Positions 1 through 5,717 of a stretch of 6,187 nt of DNA are shown here, one piece after another (the first letter of the stretch is position 1; every line of letters begins with the position of its first letter). The position numbers were made by a program, and so were the translations under genes. Under the pieces are notes generated by a model. That model worked only from the letters and a program-made list of their open reading frames with translations. It did no database searches and had not been told where the DNA came from. The DNA comes from Acidimicrobiales bacterium. Its GTDB lineage: Bacteria; Actinomycetota; Acidimicrobiia; Acidimicrobiales; Poriferisodalaceae. The stretch is from assembly GCA_020439485.1 (NCBI GenBank), contig JAGQSP010000602.1, forward strand, positions 1 to 6,187, read 5' to 3'.

Positions 1-1280
1 CCCAACACCAGCTGCTTGGGGTCTTTGGCGCCGGTCAAGATATTGCCGCCCACGAAGTTGGCGTTCTCGGCTGAAAGGTCGCCCGGTCGACGAACGACGA
101 AATCGATGATGCGCTCCCTGAACCCGGGAGCGAAGCGTTCGATCTGCGCGATGACGGCCTCGGTTGCGTCTCCGCCATAGCCGTTGGGCACGTGAGCGTA
201 AGACCAGACGGGCTTCAATGTCCCCACCGACCGCCCGGGGTCGGCAAGGTACTGCTGACCCACCAGAACGAACGGCCGCTCGGGCATTCGCCCCGCGTTG
301 ACCAACGCTTCGGCCTGGGCGATTTCGTCGAAGGTTCCACCGACGTGGACGGTGCCGGCGTTGCGGGCTGCTTCGCTGCGCCATGGAACGCCTTCCTCGA
401 CGGCGAAGTCGACCTTGAAGGCGGCGGGTCCGTATCGGAATCGTTCGTACGATCGGCGGACCCGCGACGGAAGGCGATCGGCCATGATCGCAAGCACGGC
501 TGTGGGTGAGGTGTCCCATAGCACGATGTCGGCACCGTGCACCTGATCGAAGGACCTGATGTCGATGCCTGTCTCGACCGTTCCTCCTTCGGCCGCCAGA
601 GCGGCGACCATGGCATCGGCGATCCTCTGCGACCCTCCTTCAGCAACCGGCCAGCCATGGCGATGACCCGCCGCCAGGATGCCCAGTCCGACACTCGACG
701 TCAGCGGTCTGTCGAGCCGCGTATAGGCGTGGGCGGCGACGCCTCCCCACAGCGCCTTGGTTCGGGGTGAGTCGAAGAGCCGAGCCAACACCGATGCGGG
801 CATGAGGGCACCGGCTCCGAAACGAGCCAAGCGAACGGGGTGGTCGGGAAAGGCCACAAGCGGACGCAACAGGTCGTTGCGAAGCTGGTCGAACGCCTCC
901 GAAGGAGCGGCAAGCAGCCGCCTCCACATCCGGCCGTCAGATCCGAGCTGCGCGGCCGTCTCGTCGATCGATCTGTACAAGGCGCCGGCCGAACCGTCGT
1001 CGAGCGGGTGGGCACAATCGACCGCGGGCAACCTCCATTTGAGCCCGTGCGACTCGAGACCGAAGTCGTCAAAGAAGGGCGAACCGGCCGCCAGGGGGTG
1101 CACCGCCGAACAATGATCGTGTAACAAGCCGTCGCGCATGGCCTCAGAAGAACGTGTGGCTCCGCCGACCTGGGCCGACCTTTCGAAGACGGTGACATCG
1201 AGGCCGGCGCGCGCCAGCACGATGGCCCCGGCCAGCCCATTGGGGCCCGAACCAACCACAAACGCTCTGCCGGTACCCAT
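1..1280 (-). CDS. FAD-dependent oxidoreductase, phytoene dehydrogenase-like (3' end beyond window)
   Basis: Reading the minus strand from the ATG at 1280-1278 gives an open frame of 426 residues that runs off the window edge. The N-terminus (residues about 7-33) is a dinucleotide-binding Rossmann fold: VVGSGPNGLAGAIVLARAG, then a strand ending in the ribose-binding Glu (VTVFE), followed by VGGATRS. Near the visible end the segment NFVGGNILTG resembles the conserved late motif of the COG1233 phytoene-desaturase/carotenoid-isomerase-like family. Members run about 470-530 residues, so some 50-100 residues are missing here. It would be a cytosolic or membrane-associated flavoenzyme oxidising or isomerising a hydrophobic substrate; the substrate cannot be read from sequence. 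The start is firm: AAGGAGG (1285-1291) lies 4 nt before the ATG and overlaps the stop of the thioesterase gene, so the two genes are cotranscribed and probably translationally coupled. Family assignment is confident, function is not. Confidence 0.87.
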   Translation of the reverse strand, partial: MGTGRAFVVGSGPNGLAGAIVLARAGLDVTVFERSAQVGGATRSSEAMRDGLLHDHCSAVHPLAAGSPFFDDFGLESHGLKWRLPAVDCAHPLDDGSAGALYRSIDETAAQLGSDGRMWRRLLAAPSEAFDQLRNDLLRPLVAFPDHPVRLARFGAGALMPASVLARLFDSPRTKALWGGVAAHAYTRLDRPLTSSVGLGILAAGHRHGWPVAEGGSQRIADAMVAALAAEGGTVETGIDIRSFDQVHGADIVLWDTSPTAVLAIMADRLPSRVRRSYERFRYGPAAFKVDFAVEEGVPWRSEAARNAGTVHVGGTFDEIAQAEALVNAGRMPERPFVLVGQQYLADPGRSVGTLKPVWSYAHVPNGYGGDATEAVIAQIERFAPGFRERIIDFVVRRPGDLSAENANFVGGNILTGAKDPKQLVL

Positions 1281-1290
1281 CAGGCCTCCT

Positions 1291-2097
1291 TCACTCGGCC
1301 AGCAACAGCCCGAGCTGGCGGGAGTGGGCCACCAGCGTTCCGTCGGGTGCCCAGAGCTCGCCGTCTTCTTCGAGAAAACCCTCGGCCGCGACCGTGGTGC
1401 GGAACCGAACGGCCATCCAGTCGTCTGGTTTCATCCGCGCCAGCGCCTCGACCGATCGGATGTGGACCGTCAGGTCGACGGTGGGGACTCCCAGAGGCGT
1501 TGCGAGACGCGTGAACACAGCCGGGTACCAGGCATCGCTGAGTGCTGCCACGACGGCAGCGTCATAAGGGCGGGGCTCTGCGAGACGGATCCAGCCGCCG
1601 GTTTCGGCCGTTTCTCTGGGGCCGTCCCATGGCCGGCCGGTGACGTGGCGGTACTGGTAGCGCTCGCGCAACGGAATGGTCACGGGAAGGGCCTTCGGAA
1701 CCGCTATCGAGTCTGGGTCGGGATAGTCGGGGAAGCTCGGATCGGCGAACGCCGGACTGTTGGCGTTGAGCCGGGCATGTGCTGCGCTGGCGGTTGCGAT
1801 GAGTCGATCGCCCTGAACCAGGCGAGCGGCCGTGAAGTGGACGGTGCGGCCGACCCGTTCGGTGTAGACGCTGATTTGCGCAGGTCCCTCGGTCGCAGGC
1901 GCCTGGTAGTGGACGGTGAGCGACCTCGCGTGTTTGTCACCCTCGCCGACGTACTGGCCGATGGCCCTGGCGAGAAGGGCGGCGACATATCCGCCGTTCG
2001 GGCCACGCTGTATCCACCAACCGCCGTCTATGCGGACGTCGAAGGCGCCCTCGCCCGTGGGGATGATTGCGGTGTCGGTGTCGTATCGAGATGACAT
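1291..2097 (-). CDS. Double-hotdog acyl-CoA thioesterase family protein (TesB/4HBT_3-like)
   Basis: A 268-residue protein from the ATG at 2097. The first hotdog domain (about 10-110) carries the typical opening GGWWIQRGPNGGYVAALLARA and LTVHYQAPA. The second (about 140-268) has GGWIRL, ALSDAWYPAVF, PTVDLTVHIR and a closing GELWAPDGTLVAHSRQLGLL. These match the thioesterase-like superfamily that hydrolyses acyl-CoAs in the cytosol; chain length or substrate is unknown. A GTG at 2169 would add 24 residues and sit 9 bp after the arsI-like gene. I prefer 2097 because the family consensus begins just there (MSSRYDTDTA...), and because the extra stretch looks uncoding and contains a palindrome (2122-2141). 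No strong ribosome binding site precedes either start. The gene lies 10 bp ahead of the FAD oxidoreductase gene, which suggests joint work on an acyl or isoprenoid-like substrate (inference). Confidence 0.86.
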   Translation of the reverse strand: MSSRYDTDTAIIPTGEGAFDVRIDGGWWIQRGPNGGYVAALLARAIGQYVGEGDKHARSLTVHYQAPATEGPAQISVYTERVGRTVHFTAARLVQGDRLIATASAAHARLNANSPAFADPSFPDYPDPDSIAVPKALPVTIPLRERYQYRHVTGRPWDGPRETAETGGWIRLAEPRPYDAAVVAALSDAWYPAVFTRLATPLGVPTVDLTVHIRSVEALARMKPDDWMAVRFRTTVAAEGFLEEDGELWAPDGTLVAHSRQLGLLLAE

Positions 2098-2178
2098 CTG
2101 GGCTCGTCGCTCGCTGGCTGATGTGTTGAGACCTCGACACACTAGAGCCGCGACTACCCCAGCAGACACCCCCTGACG
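2098..2178 (-). promoter_or_regulatory. Intergenic leader before the thioesterase gene, with a candidate operator palindrome at 2122-2141
   Basis: The 81-bp gap contains a 20-bp imperfect palindrome at 2122-2141, with half-sites TGTGTTGAGA and CCTCGACACA. Eight of ten base pairs match; the exceptions are the central pair and one T-G. A weak minus-strand -10-like hexamer TAGTGT (2139-2144) overlaps its edge, but no convincing -35 accompanies it. The dyad length suits a homodimeric repressor such as a TetR- or GntR-type protein, but the regulator is not identified. It differs from the ars operators at 2624-2676. If functional, it would let the thioesterase and oxidoreductase genes be controlled apart from the upstream arsI-like gene. 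Confidence 0.35.
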
Positions 2179-2577
2179 TCAACCGCAGCAGGTGTTTGTG
2201 GTTCGCTCGAGCTGTTCGGCATCGCCGGTCTTGACGTACCACTCCCAGCGGTTGCCATCTGGTGCCTCGAGCCAGGTCTCGACCTTGTCGGCGTAGCAAC
2301 ACACCGCTTCTTCGACACCGGTTGTTTGGAGCCCGCCGCCGCTGAGCCGGCCTTCGGCGGCGGTGACCTCGGCCGCTGTTTGGGCCTCGACCCCCAGATG
2401 ATTGATGGATCCGTCCGGGCCGGCCCCTTCGAACAGCACCAGCTTGAGTGGCGGATCGGCGATGGCGAAGTTGGCATAGCCGGGGCGGACCTTGGTGGGC
2501 TCGGCGTCGAACATGGTCGAGTAGAAGGCGATGGCCGAGTCGAGATCGTCGACGTTGAGGGCTAGTTGGAGGCGCAT
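2179..2577 (-). CDS. arsI: ArsI/CadI family vicinal-oxygen-chelate protein, probable organoarsenical C-As lyase
   Basis: A 132-residue single-domain protein of the glyoxalase/extradiol-dioxygenase fold. ArsI enzymes use Fe(II) and oxygen to cleave the carbon-arsenic bond of trivalent methyl- or aryl-arsenicals in the cytosol. Visible family marks are the opening RLQLALNVDDLDSAIAFYS, then PGYANFAIADPPLKLVLFE (32-50), NHLGVE (59-64), a vicinal cysteine pair in CCYA (93-96) and WEWY (111-114). Gln4, His60 and Glu112 fit the expected metal ligands in order and spacing. Two oddities stand out. The usual segment QDK before the Trp after CCYA is replaced by residues reading DKVET. The protein ends CCG, adding a second vicinal cysteine pair (130-131), which also occurs in some relatives. 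AGGAA (2583-2587) lies 5 nt before the ATG. It is divergent from arsR and shares its control region. CadI-type cadmium-induced protein is the alternative name for the same family; activity on organoarsenicals is inferred. Confidence 0.88.
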   Translation of the reverse strand: MRLQLALNVDDLDSAIAFYSTMFDAEPTKVRPGYANFAIADPPLKLVLFEGAGPDGSINHLGVEAQTAAEVTAAEGRLSGGGLQTTGVEEAVCCYADKVETWLEAPDGNRWEWYVKTGDAEQLERTTNTCCG

Positions 2578-2623
2578 GACGGTTCCTGATGTCGGGTTCG
2601 TGAGTGGAGCTGGTGTTGATCGT

Positions 2624-2645
2624 CATATCGACGACCTTCAATACG
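2624..2645. promoter_or_regulatory. ArsR operator candidate 1 (dyad)
   Basis: Inverted repeat of form CATATCGA-N6-TCAATACG: the right arm reversed reads CGTATTGA, matching the left arm at six of eight positions. It matches the second element (2655-2676) with consensus CRTATCGA-N6-TCAATAYG. It covers the predicted arsI-like start point (about 2636). Dyads of this size are usual for SmtB/ArsR-family dimers; binding by the adjacent arsR product is inferred. Confidence 0.55.
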
Positions 2646-2672
2646 TTAGCGAGTCGTATCGAAAGATGTCAA
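2643..2672 (-). promoter_or_regulatory. Promoter of the arsI-like gene
   Basis: On the minus strand a perfect -35 TTGACA (2667-2672) and a -10 TAACGT (2643-2648, fitting the TAnnnT pattern of actinobacterial promoters) are separated by 18 bp. Transcription would start near 2636, giving a leader of about 59 nt that contains the AGGAA ribosome binding site. The -35 lies inside dyad element 2, and the -10 touches the end of dyad element 1, so a bound ArsR would block polymerase. Confidence 0.55.
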
Positions 2673-2676
2673 TATG
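2655..2676. promoter_or_regulatory. ArsR operator candidate 2 (dyad)
   Basis: Second copy of the dyad, CGTATCGA-N6-TCAATATG, identical to element 1 at 14 of the 16 arm positions. It begins 31 bp after element 1 begins, close to three helical turns, so two dimers would sit on the same DNA face. It covers the minus-strand -35 and ends 5 bp before the arsR GTG, placing it over any arsR core promoter too. Confidence 0.58.
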
Positions 2677-2681
2677 AAGCT

Positions 2682-3053
2682 GTGAATTCGCCCAGCACCC
2701 TCACAACGCAGTGCTGCGCGTCGCTTTCCGGCGACACCCTCGACGACGCCGAGGCCAACGACCTGGCCGAGATGCTGAAGGCGCTGGCCGACCCCGTGCG
2801 TTTGAGGCTCGTGTCGCTGATGGCCAACTCGGACACCGGCGAGGTCTGTGCGTGCGACCTCCCAGACCTGCTGCAGCGAAGCCAGCCGACGGTCAGCCAC
2901 CACCTGGGGATACTGACGCGAGCCGGCATTGTCGATCGCGAGCAAAGGGGCAAGTGGGCATGGTTCAGCATTCGCCACGACCGCCTGCGACAACTCAGCT
3001 CGGCGATCAGCCCCCCGACCGACGTTGCCGTTGATTCAGCAACCGCTGAGTGA
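2682..3053 (+). CDS. arsR: ArsR/SmtB family arsenite-responsive repressor
   Basis: A 123-residue winged-helix repressor. It has ALADPVRLRLVSLM (34-47), GEVCACDL (53-60), a recognition region SQPTVSHHLGILTRAGIV (67-84) and a wing ending GKWAWFSI (90-97). Candidate As(III) ligands are the vicinal pair Cys11-Cys12 near the N-terminus and Cys56 (with Cys58 nearby). This layout resembles the Corynebacterium glutamicum ArsR type (Cys15, Cys16, Cys55) rather than the E. coli CxC site alone. Without arsenite the dimer should bind the dyads at 2624-2645 and 2655-2676. I chose the GTG at 2682: it retains the cysteine pair and leaves both dyads outside the gene. An upstream in-frame GTG at 2604 would bury the whole control region in coding sequence. 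No clear ribosome binding site is seen, so leaderless translation is possible. The stop overlaps the next gene's start. Confidence 0.92.
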   Translation: MNSPSTLTTQCCASLSGDTLDDAEANDLAEMLKALADPVRLRLVSLMANSDTGEVCACDLPDLLQRSQPTVSHHLGILTRAGIVDREQRGKWAWFSIRHDRLRQLSSAISPPTDVAVDSATAE

Positions 3054-3715
3054 TTTACTCGTTCGCGATGAACGAAGCTCTCGAAGCCCGGGCCAGGTTG
3101 CATGGCGCCCTAGCCGAGCCGCACCGGCTGGCCATCATCGATGAGTTGGCCCACTCCGACCGGTCCCCCAAGGAGCTGGCCGAGCGGCTGGGAATCGCCA
3201 CCAACCTGCTGGCGCATCACCTCGAAACCCTCGAGTCGGCGGGCCTGGTTCGTCGCTTCATGTCTTCTGGAGACAGGCGCCGGCGCTATGTACGGCTGGA
3301 ACGCCAGCCGCTCGAGTCGCTGGGCCTGCCCACGACTGCACCCGCGGGCACGGTGCTATTCGTATGCACACACAACTCGGCGAGGTCGCAGTTGGCCGCC
3401 GCGATGTGGACCCACCGCACAGGTCGTTCGGCCACCTCGGCGGGCACACATCCAGCCGACCACGTTCACCCTGGTGCCGTCGCCGCCGCCAAACGAATCG
3501 GGCTGGACCTCGGCGACGCAGCACCGCGGCGGCTCGACAGCACAGATGGCACAGACCTGGTTGTCACTGTTTGCGACCGAGCCCACGAAGAGCTTTCGCC
3601 ATTGCCCGACTGGCTGCATTGGTCGATCCCCGACCCGGCTGCCTCGGGCTCCAGAAGCGCCTTCGACCAGGTGATAGCCGACCTGGGTCGACGCATCGAC
3701 GACCTCGTCTCTTGA
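3050..3715 (+). CDS. arsC: ArsR-type HTH fused to arsenate reductase (LMW-phosphatase-type ArsC)
   Basis: A 221-residue two-domain protein. Residues about 8-92 form an ArsR-like winged helix (ALAEPHRLAIIDEL, ELAERLGIATNLLAHHLETLESAGLV, wing GDRRRRYVRL). After a short Pro/Ala linker, residues 100-221 form a low-molecular-weight tyrosine-phosphatase fold with P-loop CTHNSARS (Cys106 nucleophile, Arg112) and the general-acid Asp195 in IPDPA. It should reduce arsenate to arsenite in the cytosol. The HTH half contains no cysteine, so it lacks a usual ArsR thiol site. In the ArsC half Cys175 (VVTVCD) is present, but position 182, where thioredoxin-linked ArsC has its last cysteine, is Leu; mycothiol/mycoredoxin coupling is therefore likely (inference). 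The GTG start overlaps the arsR stop (GTGA), implying coupling; an ATG at 3068 is a good alternative. Whether the fusion still regulates DNA is unknown. Confidence 0.9.
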   Translation: MIYSFAMNEALEARARLHGALAEPHRLAIIDELAHSDRSPKELAERLGIATNLLAHHLETLESAGLVRRFMSSGDRRRRYVRLERQPLESLGLPTTAPAGTVLFVCTHNSARSQLAAAMWTHRTGRSATSAGTHPADHVHPGAVAAAKRIGLDLGDAAPRRLDSTDGTDLVVTVCDRAHEELSPLPDWLHWSIPDPAASGSRSAFDQVIADLGRRIDDLVS

Positions 3716-3719
3716 CCCA

Positions 3720-4457
3720 ATGACCGGCAACGAACCCAGCGGAGTCAACTGGCCGAGCGCGTCGAAGCTGGCGGCCGAGTTCGTCGGCACCGCGTTCTTG
3801 CTGGCTGCGGTGGTCGGTTCGGGGGTCATGGCCGAGACACTCACCGACGATGTCGGGCTGCAGCTGCTTCAGAACGCATTCGCCACGGCCGGGGTGTTGG
3901 TCGCTCTGATACTGGCCCTCGGCCCTGCGTCCGGCGCCCACTTCAACCCTGCGGTGACGCTGGCCGATCGCTTGCTCGGTGGTATCGACACACCAACAGC
4001 GGTCGCCTACGTGCTGGCCCAGATCGGCGGCGGAATCGTGGGAGTGATCTGCGCCAACCTCATGTTCGACCTGGGCGCGGTCGAGTGGTCGACCAAGGAC
4101 CGCTCTGCGGGCAATCTGGTGTTTGCCGAAGCGATAGCTACCGTCGGCCTGCTGCTGGTGATCTTCGGCGTGGTGCGCTCGGGTCGCAGTTCGGCGGCGG
4201 CATTCGCTGTTGGCGGCTACATCGCAGGGGCGTATTACTTCACGTCTTCGACCAGCTTCGCCAACCCGGCCGTCACCGTGGCTCGCACCTTCAGCGACAC
4301 GTTTGCCGGCATCAGGCCGTCGTCGGCCCCCGCGTTCATCGCAGCCCAGTTGGTCGCCACCGTGTTGGCCGTGTGGCTCGTGCGCACCATCTACCCCAAC
4401 ATCGGCGACTATGCCGACCAGGTCGTGGTGCCGCACTCAACGCCCGACGAGACCTGA
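3720..4457 (+). CDS. aqpS: MIP-family aquaporin, probable arsenite channel (AqpS-like)
   Basis: A 245-residue inner-membrane channel with about six hydrophobic helices. The two half-helix signatures are HFNPAVTL (Asn76-Pro77-Ala78) and FANPAVTVAR (Asn182-Pro183-Ala184), with Arg189 in the selectivity-filter position. The N-terminal helix KLAAEFVGTAFLLAAVVGSGVM is typical of the bacterial MIP proteins found in ars operons. Inference from context: arsenite made by the upstream reductase leaves through this pore down its gradient, as described for Sinorhizobium meliloti AqpS. No pump gene (arsB, acr3) is in the window. The ATG is 4 bp after the upstream stop with no strong ribosome binding site, so translational coupling is likely. 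Its last 21 bp overlap the tail of the convergent aminotransferase gene. A general glycerol or small-solute role cannot be excluded. Confidence 0.9.
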   Translation: MTGNEPSGVNWPSASKLAAEFVGTAFLLAAVVGSGVMAETLTDDVGLQLLQNAFATAGVLVALILALGPASGAHFNPAVTLADRLLGGIDTPTAVAYVLAQIGGGIVGVICANLMFDLGAVEWSTKDRSAGNLVFAEAIATVGLLLVIFGVVRSGRSSAAAFAVGGYIAGAYYFTSSTSFANPAVTVARTFSDTFAGIRPSSAPAFIAAQLVATVLAVWLVRTIYPNIGDYADQVVVPHSTPDET

Positions 4458-5717
4458 GGCCCACGCCGACGCATCGTCGACCAGTTCTGCGATGTGTTCG
4501 CTGGTGATCAGCATCGACAGGGCCATGTACCCCCTGCGGGCCACATAGTGGCCCCGAGCCAACATCGCATGGAAGAACAACTCGACTAGCCGGGGGTCGT
4601 CGGCGTGGACGCACAACATCGACCCCATACCGGTGACCCACAGCGGAGCACCCGAGCGCTCGAAGGCCTGCGACAGTTGCTCGCGCAGACGATCGCCGCT
4701 TGCGTTTACGGCCACGATGCGTTCGTCGTCGAGTTCGTGGCGCATCACCGCCACCGAAGCCGCGAGGGAAAGGGCGTTGTTGTTGAAGGTTCCGGCCTGG
4801 GACAGGCGCCCGCCCACGGCCGGATCGAAGGCGTCCATGATGTCGGCTCGGCCTCCGAAGGCACCGAAGCTGAGACCACCGGCCAGGTACTTGCCGAACG
4901 TCGTCAGATCGGGAGTGACTCCGTATCGCTCCTGTGCCCCGCCTGGCGCCAGGCGCGAGGTCATCACCTCGTCGAAGATGAGCACCACCCCTGTGTCGTC
5001 GCAGCGCCTGCGCAGCTCGGACAAGAACTCATTCGATGCAGGTCTGCAGCCCCCCGAGCCCTGCACCGGCTCGACGAGAACACACCCGAGGTCTGGAAGG
5101 GTGAACAGGGCATCTAGGGCGGCGATGTCGTCGAAGGGCGAAACGTGAAACCGGTGTGGAACGTTCAGCGGATGATGCGGTCCGGCCAAGTCGCCGAAGG
5201 CCATCACACCGCCGTGATAGCCGTGGTCGAACACCCCCACTCCCGAGCGGCCCGTGTGATGCAGCGCCGTGCCGACGGCCATCAGGTTGGCCTCTGTGCC
5301 CGAGTTGGCGAAACGAACCCGCTCGACCGAGGCAAATCGGGCGCAGAACAACTCGCCGAGTTCGATCTCGGGCTCTTGCACGGCTCCCAGCGCCCAGCCG
5401 CGATCCAGAGCCTGGTCGATGGCCTTGCGAATCGAATCGGGCCGATGGCCCAGAAGGGCTGCGCTGTAGTTGCCGCAGAAGTCGACATAGCGATGGCCGT
5501 CGATGTCTTCGAGCACAATCCCTTCGCCGTTGGCCACACGAAACGGGAACGGATCGAAGTGCAGCACCGACCTGGTGTTGCCGCCCGCCAGCACCTTGCG
5601 GGCCCGCTCGTGGGCAGCCCGACTGCGAGGACGCGCGTCCGCATACTCGCGGTGCGCAGCCTGGATCATGGTGTCCAATTCGGCATCCGTGAAGCCGCTG
5701 GTACTCGAATCGGTCAT
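4437..5717 (-). CDS. Class III PLP-dependent aminotransferase (glutamate-1-semialdehyde aminomutase-like)
   Basis: A 426-residue fold-type I PLP enzyme, about the length of HemL. Marks in order: LEDIDGHRYVDF (69-80), NSGTEANLMA (phosphate-binding, 138-147), YHGG (167-170), FDEVM (Asp249 for the pyridine nitrogen), TTFGKYLAGGLSFGAFGG with the Schiff-base Lys276, and GTF (309-311). The GSA-like form of the Lys motif places it in the aspartate-aminotransferase-family/GSA branch. No other tetrapyrrole gene is nearby, so I do not call it hemL; the natural amino donor and acceptor are unknown. The start at 5717 is supported by a purine-rich GGGGGAG about 7 nt upstream. The ATG overlaps the stop of the ligase gene (ATGA), so the pair is an operon and may act on one substrate. 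The 3' end overlaps the aquaporin gene tail-to-tail by 21 bp. Confidence 0.88.
   Translation of the reverse strand: MTDSSTSGFTDAELDTMIQAAHREYADARPRSRAAHERARKVLAGGNTRSVLHFDPFPFRVANGEGIVLEDIDGHRYVDFCGNYSAALLGHRPDSIRKAIDQALDRGWALGAVQEPEIELGELFCARFASVERVRFANSGTEANLMAVGTALHHTGRSGVGVFDHGYHGGVMAFGDLAGPHHPLNVPHRFHVSPFDDIAALDALFTLPDLGCVLVEPVQGSGGCRPASNEFLSELRRRCDDTGVVLIFDEVMTSRLAPGGAQERYGVTPDLTTFGKYLAGGLSFGAFGGRADIMDAFDPAVGGRLSQAGTFNNNALSLAASVAVMRHELDDERIVAVNASGDRLREQLSQAFERSGAPLWVTGMGSMLCVHADDPRLVELFFHAMLARGHYVARRGYMALSMLITSEHIAELVDDASAWASGLVGR

Noticed and set aside
1138..2094. Long plus-strand open frame (318 codons) opposite the thioesterase gene
   Set aside because: It has no recognisable domain and is Gly/Arg/Val-rich as expected for a GC-rich antisense shadow, while the minus strand encodes a clear double-hotdog protein.
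2098..2169. GTG start at 2169 adding 24 residues to the thioesterase
   Set aside because: Family members begin near the 2097 ATG, and the added residues match no family consensus I know. Not fully excluded, since the 9-bp spacing to the upstream gene is operon-like.
1937..2641. Minus-strand open frame (234 codons) spanning arsI, the gap and the thioesterase start
   Set aside because: It is out of frame with the ArsI motifs, extremely Arg-rich, and would cross the divergent promoter; a shadow frame.
2616..2647. Plus-strand promoter made of TTGATC (2616-2621) and TACGTT (2642-2647) for arsR
   Set aside because: The spacer would be 20 bp, too long for a normal sigma-70-type promoter; not annotated.
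2604..2681. Upstream GTG start adding 26 residues to ArsR
   Set aside because: The added stretch is the control region with both dyads and the divergent promoter; the ArsR family normally begins close to the 2682 start.
3564..4436. Minus-strand open frame (290 codons) opposite the reductase tail and aquaporin
   Set aside because: The translation is low-complexity, rich in Arg/Gly/His/Asp and without motifs; the plus strand has both NPA signatures and proper membrane helices.
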